Origin: Trichosphaerium sp. ATCC 40318
Lineage: Eukaryota; Discosea; Flabellinia; Trichosidae
DNA length: 64,000 bases
Direction: 5' to 3'
Assembly: GCA_038496445.1 (NCBI GenBank)
Contig: JALMLS010000268.1
Coordinates: 372,001-436,000, forward strand
In this document: positions 47,993 through 59,062 of the stretch, in pieces
How the letters are laid out: the number at the start of each line of letters is the position of its first letter
Numbering within the stretch: position 1 is the first letter of the stretch
The notes under the pieces: generated by a model
The model's input: only the letters and a program-made list of their open reading frames with translations
What the model was told of the DNA's origin: nothing
Database searches by the model: none
Translations under genes and position numbers: made by a program

Positions 47993-48620
47993 CTAAGACT
48001 GCACAAGGAGTGGGTAGTTGGTGTATTGGACTGGTTGGTAGTATGGGTAGTTGTAATTCACACCGGAGTTGTAGTTGTATCGCATTGGAGAGCTAGGAGC
48101 GCTTAAAATACGTTGTGTGCGTTGTGGAAGCGTTCTAGGAGGTATAAGACAATTGTGGAAAGTTGGTACAAGCTGAAATAAAAATTTGTTTGGAGCGTAC
48201 CTAGGTATTGCTCTTTGCGGCTGTGTGTCCGTCAATGGTAGGCGAGTAGTTTTGGTATGTTTTACCGGTGTACTAACTTGGCTCGCGAACGATGGAGCTG
48301 GAAGTCTTGAAGCGTCGGGGGAAATCTCAAAGGGACCAGCTAGAGTTTCATGAGCATTTGTAGTGCGTTTTGGTGGAGTTGGCAAGTTTTCTGTGTTTTC
48401 GCCACGTATTCGATCAATTTTATCAGAAAGGGGTATTACGAACCTGCCCAGCGTGATGGCTGCTTTGGAGCTGTAGTTTGATATTTCGTTTTGGAGTTAG
48501 ACCCTTTGCTTCTTCGTCTTGGCTTTTTACGTCTGCTGTTTGATCGTGGCTATGTTTTAATAAGTATTGTACAGAATTATTGTTGGGTTTTTATTCGCGT
48601 ACTTTTTGCTTAGCGCTCAT
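47993..48620 (-). CDS. Basic, proline- and tyrosine-rich low-complexity protein
   Basis: Start MSAKQK at 48620, an intron, then a strongly basic exon (RSNSRRKKPRRRSKGSNSKT, APKQPSRWAG), a second intron (donor GTTCGT) and a last exon with ENLPTPPKRTTNAHETLAGP, LPLTDTQPQRAIPR and a Tyr/Asn/Pro-rich end (YNYNSGVNYNYPYYQPVQYT) stopping at 47993. A further 66-base stretch (GTACGC...CCTAG) may be an optional in-frame intron. Composition fits an RNA- or chromatin-binding disordered protein; the family is unknown. Confidence 0.55.
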
Positions 48621-48852
48621 TTTCTTGTTCTATTGGTTCGTTTGAAGTATTTGGTTTATGTGTTGCTCTCTTCATGAACTGGAATTTCTGTAAATTCGTT
48701 CAGTTCGCTTGCGCCAACGCAGCTTAACTATATTCAACGAACGTAATATAAACCAGTTTATTATGACATAATCAAGTACGTTAGTACTCCATCTAAGGTT
48801 TCAGGGTAAATCTAGATGATACATTTTTAGGTAAGTTCACATCAAGTTTTTG

Positions 48853-49113
48853 TTAACTGAACACGCTTCTCCACGTCTTTTCGCAACATGCACCCAACCA
48901 AGTTTTCATACCGTGGTATTGGTTAATATTATTTGCCACAAAGAGTTTGGCGTTATGTGTATTTAGATGAATTTGTGTATTGTTTCCCACGTAATCATCC
49001 AACGCAAGTGCCGTGAATTTCGTAACAGATAACCAGCAACCATAGGATTTTAGCTTAGATTTTAGGTGTACCACAAAATATGTGACAATGTTGGATCTCA
49101 ACAGGCTTAACAT
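48853..49113 (-). CDS. Small hypothetical protein (86 codons)
   Basis: Begins with ATG and reads MLSLLRSNIVTYFVVHLKSK, VTKFTALALDDYVGNNTQIH and YHGMKTWLGACCEKTW. Composition is protein-like but nothing is recognised. It could be an exon of a larger gene or chance. Confidence 0.35.
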   Translation of the reverse strand: MLSLLRSNIVTYFVVHLKSKLKSYGCWLSVTKFTALALDDYVGNNTQIHLNTHNAKLFVANNINQYHGMKTWLGACCEKTWRSVFS

Positions 49114-49498
49114 GAAAAGAAAAAAGGATATTTATTTGAATAGAAGGCTTTCTATCATAACTGGTGTTATGAGACAGCACCAGTGAGTGAAAGCTTACTT
49201 TATGATAATCTTGCTGGTAAGGTTCAATACCTAGTGGTGGAAAGAAACAGTCCTAATTTCAGTCTGTGTTGTTGTGGGAAGTTGAAACGACTTCAATTTT
49301 TTTGACTTTAGTCGTTTTGAAAAAATTACGCAATGTCAACTAGTAGCAAGTATTATTTTGGCACTCGTTTTTATAGTACACATGATAAATTGACTGAATA
49401 CTTTACACATTTGAGAAGGGTGCAACAACATCTTTGTTGTTGCAAAGGATTTTCTAACAAAAATTTTTTTTTGTTTTTTTTTTTGTTTTTTTTTTTTT

Positions 49499-49768
49499 TT
49501 ACATTCTTGGGCTTCCGCCTTCGAATGCCATTTTTGCTAGATCTATGTCATAGCTGGATATCATTATGATATTTTCTACGCCTGTAGGTGGGTAGTAGAG
49601 GTCTTCTACCTGTGGGTCCCAAGTCAGAGCGTATGTGTAGTCTGGGTTGGTATTAACCAAGATGCTTTTAGGGACTGTGACCGTGACATTAATCACTAAT
49701 GGTCTGCCCAGGAGAGAATTGTATTTTTTACGAGCGTACTTTCGCACTGCTCGGAGTAGTCTTGACAT
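49499..49768 (-). CDS. Small hypothetical protein (89 codons)
   Basis: Begins with ATG at 49768 and reads MSRLLRAVRKYARKKYNSLL, RPLVINVTVTVPKSILVN, YALTWDPQVEDLYYPP and SYDIDLAKMAFEGGSPRM. The basic start could be a targeting or membrane-binding helix. Right after the stop (plus-strand 49465-49500) is a nearly pure A/T run of about 35 bases. If GTAAAA at the end is a donor, the gene may continue. Family unknown. Confidence 0.42.
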   Translation of the reverse strand: MSRLLRAVRKYARKKYNSLLGRPLVINVTVTVPKSILVNTNPDYTYALTWDPQVEDLYYPPTGVENIIMISSYDIDLAKMAFEGGSPRM

Positions 49769-51441
49769 GTCAAGCAGAAGTATAGATATTAGTTGTAGTA
49801 TTCGTATGCTTCCACTAGATAAAAAATCGAATTTGCTTTTAACAAAGTAATTTCTTGTTGCAAAAAAGTTGTGGTTTTACACGGTTTTTGAGAAAACCGG
49901 TCCAGTGTGTTGTACACGGTTATCGAAGCATATCGAGTCCAATTGGTAGTAGATATACGGATTTCGATGTTGGGTTTTAAGATATGGAGTTATGAAGTAA
50001 ATCGGGAGTGTCTTTTTTGAGAAACAAATGTGAAAAAAAGTGAAATTCGAAAAAGACTTAAATGCAACTTACAGCGGTTTCTGCTGTTCCGTGTGATGTC
50101 TTATGCGCGTATTTCAAGACTGGTCTATGTTTACAACGGATATTAAGCCAATGCAAAATAGGAAGAAGCCGAAGAACTCAGAATTTGCGTAAATAACCTG
50201 TATTAACTTGTGGCTTGTTATTAATATAAAGTAAGACGTTTCCGTGTGTTCTGATCCAAAAAAGGTTGATCTTTCTGTTTTAGCCTCCCTCAAGCGCTTG
50301 TCACTCAAAACATGCCTCAATTTTATAACGTAAACGAATCATAGCGTTGGTGACGGTTTGAACCTGGTACCTGCCTTTTTGGTTTCAAAAAAAACGTGAT
50401 CGTACCGTTACCGATTTTCTGCTTACTTTTTGCTCTCAAACAAGCCTGTATGTAATATGAGGGACAGTCGTATAACTGTGATGCCACTGTAACATTTTTG
50501 GCGCTCTTTCAGTTCAAAATAGCGTTAGCCTTTCTTTTTGTAGACGCTAATGCATTAGCAAGAGCTATAACGTGTATCTCGTAGATTCATGATACTTTTC
50601 AGCTCTTTTGAGCTGGTTTTGCACCAACAACAGCGATCACAATTAAAAACTCGTAAGCATGGCCCACCAGCGTGCTGCGACCCACAGAATATACAAGCGC
50701 TTTCCGTGATCTACATATTGACTGCTTTACGCCTTTGGCAACCATTTGCATACTGCGTAGGACTAATGACCCTCAATAGACTTGTTTGCTCAATAGATAC
50801 AATGCGAATGTTGAAAGGCCTTAAGACATGGTTCAGATAAAGTCACGCCTTTGCTATCAAATTCAGCTTGTGGTAGTTAGATACCTTCTTTTGTAGTTGA
50901 TATCAGTAAGACACTTAACTACAGATTTATAAACGGACTGTAGAACTCTTCATACGTAGCCCAATTAGGAAAGTCATATTAAAAAGCTACATTAAAACGC
51001 ATCACACATTATTACAACATGACCACCTCTAAAGCCACTGTATTGTTATGTTTTCTAGTCATGTCGCTACAACCTTCAACAATGATAATTACGTGAAATA
51101 TATTGAGTTAAAATCACTTTTTAAAGGAGGGATTGATCACCATTGTGTCTTAGTATATTTCCTGGAAAACAGCAGAACCCATGGTCACAACAACAAAAAT
51201 TAAGTATTTATCCACGTGCATCTTGTTTTAACACAATACAATTCAGGTATGTCCCTTTAATCCAAAACTAACTTCGTAACCAAATATTTAGGTAAGACTA
51301 TTGCAAGTGCATACCTTAGAATGATACCACACAATGATGGATTTACTGCAATCCAATCCAAAACTAGAGACAGTTTAGATCTTGTTTTTTTTGAATGGTT
51401 TATTGCGAATTTAGGCAGTACTTTAGTTTACCTAACATTAT
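49769..51441. other. 1.7 kb without a supported gene
   Basis: Both strands are full of stops. The longest frames, for example plus 50589-50840 and minus 50114-50320, have no recognised motif and no exon-like partners. The left end should hold the promoter of the small gene ending at 49768. The interval 50850-51290 is AT-rich with one CACGTG at about 51210. Confidence 0.4.
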
Positions 51442-52989
51442 CTACCTTGGTGTACCCTTTACTTTATTCTCCCAAGAAAATACCTTATGTGCAGAATTAG
51501 CATACAAGGTTGTATATCCGATACCACCAAAAGCAACATTTGTTACCAAATCAACAGGCATTGGAATAAAATCAATCAAACGCCCTGACGGTTCGAAAAC
51601 ATGAACACCAGCACGTGTATCCAAAGTGTCAACATTATTTCTAGGTCTATTCAAACCAGCATTGACATACAAGTTCCCAAGCGTATCAACAGTCATACCA
51701 TCTCCAGATCTCCCCGGATTAAACCTATGAAACACTGTCTTATTTGTCGCTTCACCTTGTTCAGATAAATCGTAAGAAAGTATAGTACGTTCGCCGCCAG
51801 TACTAGAATTAGTTTCTATAACATAAAGAACAGTATCATCAGGAGATATTACAAGACCATTAGCACGATCAGCGCCATTCACAGGGTCACCATGAATATC
51901 GTCAATAATCTTTGAAATACTCCAAGTATCGTTACTATCTATATCCGTAGGCGGGTCTAGACGGTATACACCACCTGTAGTGACATATCCAGGCGTACTT
52001 GATGCCCGATCAGTAAAGTACAGTCGTCCTTTTTCATCAAAAGTAAGGTCGTTCGGTCTTCCGAGATGTAGTCCGTTGATTTCTTCCGCTATGACTTGAC
52101 GTTCCATTGTATCTATATTATACCTAGAAACAACACCGTCCACTCTGTTAAACTCACAAACGTACAAATACGATGCGGTTAAACCTTTCCTGAACTTGAG
52201 TCCATTTGCGTTGTTAGAGTTTGTCTTCCAAACCGATAGATCTGCTTTATCTTCTGACGAAACATCTTTGATTGTATATATAATACTCCCGTCTACCTCC
52301 GAAAAATATAAAGCATCGTTGTCAGGGTCGTATGTTGGACCTTCGGTCAATGTAATGCCGTTAATACTCATACCATTCACGATTTTAACATTTTGTGTTT
52401 GAGGCTGTAACGTCATTTCTAGCTCCCTTGCTTCAAAGTGATACGTTTGAGTGAGTATAAACGCGTCTATAGGTAACGTTATAGTAACATCAACATTACG
52501 GCAACAAGCCGTATTGGCCAAGATTGGCAAAACAAAAAGAATAAAAATTGACAAAACTGCCAAAAAAGGGAGAAAACCGAAATCGTTTCTTCTTCTTCGT
52601 GTTGACATACTGATATACCCAATAAAAGCAATAGTAAGTGTCAATATCAATATAAAAGGTGTTTTGGATCTCGCACGTGACGTCGCTTGAGGTTCGCACG
52701 TGTCAACGCCTGAAACTTCGTAAATTATTTCTCCCGAATTTATCTGTTTGGTTGTAATGTCTGGAGCGAAGTTACCATATATCGTCGCTGTTAGATCGAA
52801 ATCTGTAGAGTCTACAGGCACTGGAGCAATTATAATATTTCCAAAAGGGTTTAAAACACGCAAGGATGATAGGCCAAATAAAGGGATCGTCTTAGTGTTT
52901 GTTTTCGAAGTGGTAGCACATGGGAGACCAAACACATAGCAGAACGCCAGGATTAAACAAACAAGATGTTTGACGCTTATGAGATACAT
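51442..52989 (-). CDS. SMP-30/gluconolactonase-like beta-propeller protein, intronless
   Basis: One exon of 515 codons. The start is a signal peptide (MYLISVKHLVCLILAFCYVF, then GLPCA). Residues of about 30 to 100 look like a small beta domain. Residues of about 110 to 165 hold two strongly hydrophobic segments (FILILTLTIAFIGYISMS and FLPFLAVLSIFILFVLPILA) flanking an RRRR stretch. From about residue 215 to the end there is a six-bladed SMP-30-type propeller: LTEGPTYDPDNDALYFSEVD, RPNDLTFDEKGRLYFTDRAS, ADRANGLVISPDDTVLYVIE and GDGMTVDTLGNLYVNAG. Family members are calcium-dependent lactonases or esterases. The hydrophobic hairpin inside the protein is unexpected; no GT-AG pair removes it cleanly. 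The absence of introns suggests a gained or retroposed gene. Confidence 0.82.
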   Translation of the reverse strand: MYLISVKHLVCLILAFCYVFGLPCATTSKTNTKTIPLFGLSSLRVLNPFGNIIIAPVPVDSTDFDLTATIYGNFAPDITTKQINSGEIIYEVSGVDTCEPQATSRARSKTPFILILTLTIAFIGYISMSTRRRRNDFGFLPFLAVLSIFILFVLPILANTACCRNVDVTITLPIDAFILTQTYHFEARELEMTLQPQTQNVKIVNGMSINGITLTEGPTYDPDNDALYFSEVDGSIIYTIKDVSSEDKADLSVWKTNSNNANGLKFRKGLTASYLYVCEFNRVDGVVSRYNIDTMERQVIAEEINGLHLGRPNDLTFDEKGRLYFTDRASSTPGYVTTGGVYRLDPPTDIDSNDTWSISKIIDDIHGDPVNGADRANGLVISPDDTVLYVIETNSSTGGERTILSYDLSEQGEATNKTVFHRFNPGRSGDGMTVDTLGNLYVNAGLNRPRNNVDTLDTRAGVHVFEPSGRLIDFIPMPVDLVTNVAFGGIGYTTLYANSAHKVFSWENKVKGTPR

Positions 52990-53079
52990 GAAATGATGTA
53001 TGGGTTTACGTTAGGTTCCGTTCTTGGTGTTGTGGTCAAATCATTTCTAACACGGCGATTTTGGTCCTAAAAAAACGAG

Positions 53080-54099
53080 ATGTTGGAAGGTGTTAATGTG
53101 TGCACTTTCAACGCAGAAACGTTTTCTAAATTCAACTGCCTCTCTAACCAGGCCGCAATCAACACTCACTACAACACTGCACTCGAAAGGAACGGTATTT
53201 GGATGACTTGGTACCCTTCTGTGTAGCTAAAGAGAAGTATTAAGATAGTGATGAAGAGAAATGGTCAGCCCAAGCAGTGGTATGAGACTGGAGAACTCAT
53301 GTTCCTGTATATCTCGACGACAAGAGGAATAGCATGTTAAAGGGATGGTATACGAACTGACGATTGAAGGGCGAAGTTATGTATGTTAATGGCATCAAAC
53401 ACGGTAAGGAAGAGAGGTGGTATGATACTTGGACAGCTTAGTCTACAAAGTACATGGACTGATGGCAAACAAATTGGTGTTCAGAAGTAGTGGGATAAGT
53501 ATGGCCATGCTAAGGCCCAGTGTATTTATGTTAATGAAGAAAAGCATGGTGAAAAAAGCAGTTGGTGGCGAATAGACAAAGTAATGTATGTTATTGGCGA
53601 AAGGAATGGGAGACACAGCATGATAATTGGTATTCCAAGGTATGTATGCTGATGGTAAAAAATGGAGAGTGTTTGGAATGGAGTGAAAACGGACAATTGA
53701 TTGCTTGTACCACACTTAACGATGATAAAAACAATGAAGGACAGCCACAGTAGTATGGGAGTGGACAAATTAAGAAACAAGACATGTGGGTTGAAGGTAA
53801 ACGAGAGGGGCTGGTCCAATGGCGGCATCAAAATGGACAACTTAAACTCCAATATGATTACAGATGAAAAGAGAAATGGTGAGGTGAGGAAGTGGTATGA
53901 GAATGGACAAGTTAAGCTCCAATATATGGTTTCAAAAGATAAGCGCACCGGTGAGGTAAGGGTGTGGTATGAGAACGGACAGTTGAAGAGGCAACTAAAC
54001 TATGTTGATGGTAAAAAGAAATGGCATCATGGACAACTTCGATCTTGGCGCTGTGCTACCGTGCAACCACTCGGCGTGATTGACAGTGTAGGAAAATAG
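53080..54099 (+). pseudogene. Decayed F-box/MORN-like repeat gene
   Basis: A relative of the intact gene at 37.7-38.3 kb broken by stops and frame changes. It begins MLEGVNVCTFNAETFSKF, LSNQAAINTHYNTALERNGI, with a stop at about 53225. After that, repeat pieces occur in shifting frames: KRNGQPKQWYETGELMFLYI, GKEERWYD, GECLEWSENGQLIACT, GEVRKWYENGQVKLQYMVSK and GEVRVWYENGQLKRQLNYVD. The last three or so repeats are still open up to 54099. Whether the 3' part is still expressed is unknown. Confidence 0.7.
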
Positions 54100-54466
54100 C
54101 ACTGATAATAAACCACGCTACTGGTGATGGTACTAATAAACATTAAGCTAATAGCAAAAAAATATTATTGGCGCCTTATTATTTATCATTTGATCTACTA
54201 AAAAAGGATACATCCTCCTGCATTAGCTAAAAATTCCTTTTTTTTTCTTGTTTTCCTTGCTACAACGCAATTTTCATAAACCAATGTTCGTCTTATCGGC
54301 TTAAGAGCCCACCACTCCACCCTACGCCAACAAATATGTGTTACGGTGAATACTCGACGCTGTTTTACTTGGTGTTTATACAAGCACCCTATTGTTTATG
54401 TATCTTTCCCTTTTGGTGGGATTTCAAAACCTTCCCCAAGAGTTGTACATTGTTAGTTTATTTTAT
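54100..54466. other. Intergenic stretch, no gene seen
   Basis: Lies between the decayed MORN-like gene and the convergent glycosyltransferase gene. AT-rich at the left end. A minus-strand frame (54198-54383) has no motif. Probably only 3' ends of transcripts. Confidence 0.4.
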
Positions 54467-57139
54467 TTAGATACACTTCTTAGAGATTACATTTGTGACT
54501 ACTGGGTTGCTACAATATGCTCTCCACCATTCTACAATAACATGAGAGCGCACTCCTTTCCACCTTACATTATATGGTAAAGATCTTATGTCAAAGACAG
54601 CCATCCTGACATTACCCAAATCGTTTAAATGATTGGCACCTTTGAAGAAAATGTTCGCAGAGTATTTAGGATGTATTCTGTGTTCCGATGTTGATGTGTA
54701 CCAGTCATGAAATATTGTATTAAAGAAATCAATAGAAGAGTCTTGGGTACTCTTTAACGACTTTTCTAAAGTTATAAGACGATCCATAATCTTAAGGTCA
54801 GGGCGGATAAGAAAAAGCTAAAAAGAAAAAAAGTGAGATTTGATATAATTTAGGTATCCTTTTGCTGACCTTGTTGGAGAACCTGTCTGGTGGTATTGTA
54901 TCAGGAGCTGCTGAAAATGGCTTGTACATATGAAATAATTCGTCGACATTTGTCAATGGTACAGTGAGAGGGTCTAAATAAGCCACAAGATTGTATTCTT
55001 TGATTCCCCATATCTTAATTTGTGTATTTTGTAAATCCGACAAACTCTCATCTATGACTACTTCTGTTGCCCTATCTTTTAAGCAATCTATAATGTCTGA
55101 ATCAATATCATATCCAGCCAATACAATAATATCATACATGGTGTTGTGAAGGCTTAAAAAAACCGTTAAAATTTTACCAACCAAACAACACTTAGTTTTT
55201 CAATTAACAAGAAGAAGTGAACTAAAACCGAACCCAGAAAACTGGGAATAGCCTCCTCTAGTTCACAAGAAATAACCAGTTGCAAATCACTTACATTAAG
55301 GCATTTACTAGACCTACAGCAGCCAATGCATCTATAAGAATAAAATGAGAATTGCATTATATACAAAAGAGTCTTTGTTGCGTTACCTCTATCGCTTGTT
55401 ACTATGGTTACCCAAGCAAAGTTTTTTTTCAATGGAAGAGCCTTGAATTTTCTTCTTCTCACTGATTTTGGCGATAAATGCAACCTGGGAAACAATTATG
55501 CATTAATAGGTACACCACTTTTTCATGTTATTTTAAATATCTTCAGAACACGTGCCTGGTAGTAGGGTATGTACCTACTGCTTTTGTAACCTCTCTCAAT
55601 ATCTCTGGTCTTATATTTGGTTCTATTTCAGGTCGTGGTAGAGGCATACCAACAGCGAAACTCCACCAAGCAGAAACTTAAACAGAACTCAAAAAAGTTG
55701 TATTTGATAATCATTTATTGCGTACTTAGTGGATCCTCTGACAGCTTCTTCTTTTTCCACGGTTTACCTAATTCGTCGTTATAACGGTGCTTTTTGGGGG
55801 AAAGTGTACATACTCCAGGGGTTCGCAAAATGAACAAGAAGTGCTTGATCAATTAGTACTTTTCGCAGTTTATTCCAATTTTGAGGAGGGTTGTACTTCT
55901 TCGGAAGATACACAATAGTGTTCTATTTCAATTTCATTAGTAGACCTTATTTATTTCGATGTACTCACCAAAGATACTGGTAATCGATGTCTCTCTGATT
56001 GAAGAAACCAATCATGGAAGTACTCATTGAAAAACCTATAATCACAAAATTAATAAAATACCAAAAGCAACAGTTGTATTTTTTACCCTTGATCGCCTCT
56101 ATTATAAGACACAAAAGAATTCACCATAGAAAGCATATGCTTGTATGTAGACATCTTGTATATATATAAAGTTAGTAATCACTTGTGATTATAACCGAGA
56201 AATTACCCTGGGCTGTAACAACATAACGCCACTGTTAAACCTAAAGAATGCTTTGTTTAGTTCTGCTTAGATATACATTACTTGTAATACCTGTGGCTTG
56301 TGTATATATCTGGAGCTGCTGCAAAATCGCTGTACTCGTAGAATACACTGCAGGTGAGTGAATAATATAAGTACATCGTTACAGTATGGCAGGAAATCAA
56401 CTATGTCGTACAAATCTAAACTAGCTCTGGGGAGTACATCTATATCCAAGAAAACCAATTTTGAAAACTGAGTCTGCGACCAAGCATGTATCTTCGCATA
56501 TGTTAACCTTCTGTATGGATTTGATATTCCCTTCAGTACTCAGGAGTTAAGAAAAAATCATTCAACTGAGTGAGAGGAGTAATCAACAGAAAAACTTTTG
56601 CAAAAAGGATATCTGGAATAATTTGGCCAAACATAGTTCTACCAAAGGCGTTATATCAACTGTTTAATACAATTACGCACGTGCATGTTATGCAATCGTC
56701 GAAACGAGACATTGCAGCAGGAAGTACCATAACGACAAGAGGAAAAGAACAACCACGTGTTTTTAAGGCTCTGGACAACGCCTACAGACTGATATTAACA
56801 TCTATTAACGTTTTAAAGGCGTCCCTACCTTGACAGCGTACCAAGACGCCAAAGACGAATCTGCGCACGTGTTAGCTAATAAAAGACCACGTGGACGTAC
56901 CACCAAGTAATGCTAGGCGATTGTAAGCAATCTGAATACCCACAGTCGCCCAGGAATTGACTACGTCGCTGAAAGTATTGAAACCACGCACTTATGTAGG
57001 CATAGTTATCTTTATGAGGTACTAGGCTCTGTTCAGGTACTTTACTCATATTTGATGTGTAATGTTGGTTTAAATGCGTATTAAGTGCTACCAAGCATGC
57101 AAGCGATAAGATCATAATAGATATAACGAGATGCTCCAT
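54467..57139 (-). CDS. Tandem GT8 glycosyltransferase (two domains, second lacks DxD)
   Basis: Type II Golgi-style enzyme. The start (57139) is a signal anchor, MEHLVISIMILSLACLVALN. Domain 1: VNSWATVGIQIAYN, ALSRALKTRGCSFPLVVMVL, RRLTYAKIHAWSQTQFSKLV then FLDIDVLPRASLDF with the DxD metal site, FYEYSDFAAAPD, FNSGVMLLQP, YNRGDQGFFNEYFHDWF and VYLPKKYNPPQNWNKL. These are GT8 (glycogenin/GUX-like) signatures. A GC-AG intron (donor GCACGT, plus-strand end near 55549) links in phase to domain 2: KNFAWVTIVTSD, IDALAAVGLVNALM, YDIIVLAGYDIDSDIIDCLK, YNLVAYLDPLTVPLTNVDEL, FSAAPDTIPPDRFSNKLFLI and FFNTIFHDWYTS. There YLDPLT replaces the D-x-D, so domain 2 may be inactive. The end is ISKKCI at 54467. 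Sugar donor and acceptor are unknown. Confidence 0.78.
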
Positions 57140-57287
57140 TCTTGCGCATGTAAGTAAACTTAATAAAATAATATTTTAAGTCAACATTTATTTTAGTTGA
57201 AAATGTACAAGTTTTCTGGCTTACAACAACCCCTTCTCTACTGATCAGCAGCTACTCGGTATTTTAGTGTTTGGATGTGGTAATAAC

Positions 57288-58314
57288 CTAAGTACCTGCA
57301 GCCTCTACCATGGCCTTAAGCCTGTTTGTACGTGCAACTTCAAGTGGCGTTTTCTTGCTTTTGTCTAAGCTGTCTACAAAAGCGCCATTCTTTACTAGAA
57401 GTACAGCAAGGTCGCCATGTCCTTCATAGCAAGCTATGTGAAGAGGTGTCTAGCGTGCGTAAAACTTAGAAAAATATGAGCTTAAATGTCCACTACCTGG
57501 CCTTGCGCATCCTTTGAGTTTATCTTTACATCCTTTTCTAACAGCATACGGGCTATTGTCTCCTTTCCAGACACAGCAAGTCTAAAAAAAACGAAAACGT
57601 CAAAAGAAGAAGAAAGTAGGCTACAGTGAGCCAAATGTTTACCTGTGTAAAGGTGTAACACGTTGTTTATCAGCAATGTTTACTTTAGCGCCTTCATCGA
57701 GGAGAAAACGTGCAATGTCTTCATGTCCTCTACTACACGCGTAGAAGAGTGCAGTTCTACAAAAAATTTGGGTGTCAGTTTTTTCTTACAACTCCAAAAA
57801 GTTAGAAGTGCTCACCTGTTGTCTGCCGTTGCGTCATTTACGTTTGCGCCTTTACCAAGAAGAAGTCTAATAGAAGAAGTGAGTAATTTTTCGTGTTTTG
57901 TTCAATTTGGACGTTGAGATGTTTCATAATAACGTTGTTATGTTTGTTTTGAATGACGTACTTTACTGCTAGCGTGTGTCCAGCACTGGAAGCTGAAATT
58001 AGTGGTGTCCATTCTGTCAGTTATTAGATTACTGAAAATACGCTTATTACGCTACCTGATGAGTCCTTAGTGTTTACTTGGGCGTTTTTATCTAATAGAA
58101 ACTCTATTACGTTTGTTTTGCCGTTAGCAGCAGCCCAGTGCATTGCTGTACGCCCGTCACTATCTTTCTGGTCGATTGTCGCTTTTTTGTTTTCAAGAGC
58201 TTGCTGGACGCCGTTTACGTCTCCATTCGTGGCACAGTTCCATATTCCTTGCTTGTCAATGTTAAATAAATCAGACATGTTGTACTGGTTGCGATTTTTT
58301 GTTTTGGAAAGCAT
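57288..58314 (-). CDS. PSMD10: Gankyrin-like ankyrin protein (26S proteasome assembly chaperone PSMD10/Nas6)
   Basis: Seven ankyrin repeats, about 230 residues, the size of gankyrin. In order: IWNCATNGDVNGVQQALENK, GRTAMHWAAANGKTNVIEFL, EWTPLISASSAGHTLAVKLL, TALFYACSRGHEDIARFLLD, RVTPLHRLAVSGKETIARML, TPLHIACYEGHGDLAVLLVK and KKTPLEVARTNRLKAMVEAA. Gankyrin has WTPLHIAASAG, ATAMHRAAAKG, NTPLHLACDEE and KTPLQVAKGGLG at matching places. It would bind the Rpt3 ATPase during proteasome base assembly. Two starts are possible, 58314 (MLSKTKNRNQYNM) or 58278 (MSDLFN); the second is closer to homologues. Six exons. Confidence 0.82.
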
Positions 58315-59062
58315 TGAAACACATGGACCGCGGCTCTTGAGCGTAGAGCAACAGATTGCCTTCTACAATAAGCGAACAAACAGATGCACGTATTGGATTC
58401 TATCGGCACTTTGACACGACCTTAGATTTGTTAGTTGAAAACGAACGTAACCTTCTCCGCAGCTTATCAATCACCCATACTGGCCAACACGTGGGATATC
58501 GGAAAATACCACACTCCGTCACACTTTCGACCTCAACGAAAAAAGAAAGCTAGGAATGACTTATAAGCGGAATAACTAATATGGCCGTAGTACTACAGAC
58601 TCGTTTCTTAGTGTCTATTGTAGCCGTAGATATTGTACAACCATTTGGAAAGCTAAGAAAGTGTAAATAACGTTGGTACTTCGGTTAACATCTATTGAAA
58701 ACGAGCGCAGCTTAATAGTTACGTTATGATCGCGATACCAGTCACGTGCTTAGTGTTATACATTGCTATCACGCAGCAAAGTTGGAGGTAACTCTTGTAA
58801 AGCAAAACAACTATTTTGTTGTTCGTATAATCCTAAAAATATATCACGTGATCATTTAAATAAGCTCAAACAGATGCTTGTAAAGAAAGACCTTTTGAAG
58901 TTGAAATTACACGATTCACGAAGTAGTAAAAACGTGTACTATTCTATTCACGCGTGATATCAATTTTACGAAAGAGTAGAAATACATATTTTTATTCAAG
59001 TTTTTTTTTGTTAGTTTCAGTTTTGACGGTCGTATTTGTACACTGTTCCAAAGAATTTTTTT
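58315..59062. other. 750 bases without a supported gene
   Basis: Short frames on the plus strand (58356-58553, 58763-58957) have no motif. Three CACGTG sites (about 58488, 58743 and 58846) make it the densest intergenic spot for that motif. It should contain the gankyrin promoter on the left. Confidence 0.4.

Noticed and set aside
47793-48106. Two overlapping plus-strand frames with hydrophobic segments
   Set aside because: No ATG, A/T-run driven starts, and opposite to the better-supported basic/proline-rich gene.
55166-57139. Two separate GT8 genes
   Set aside because: The second part has no ATG, and a GC-AG intron with donor GCACGT links the parts in phase; kept as one gene with moderate confidence.
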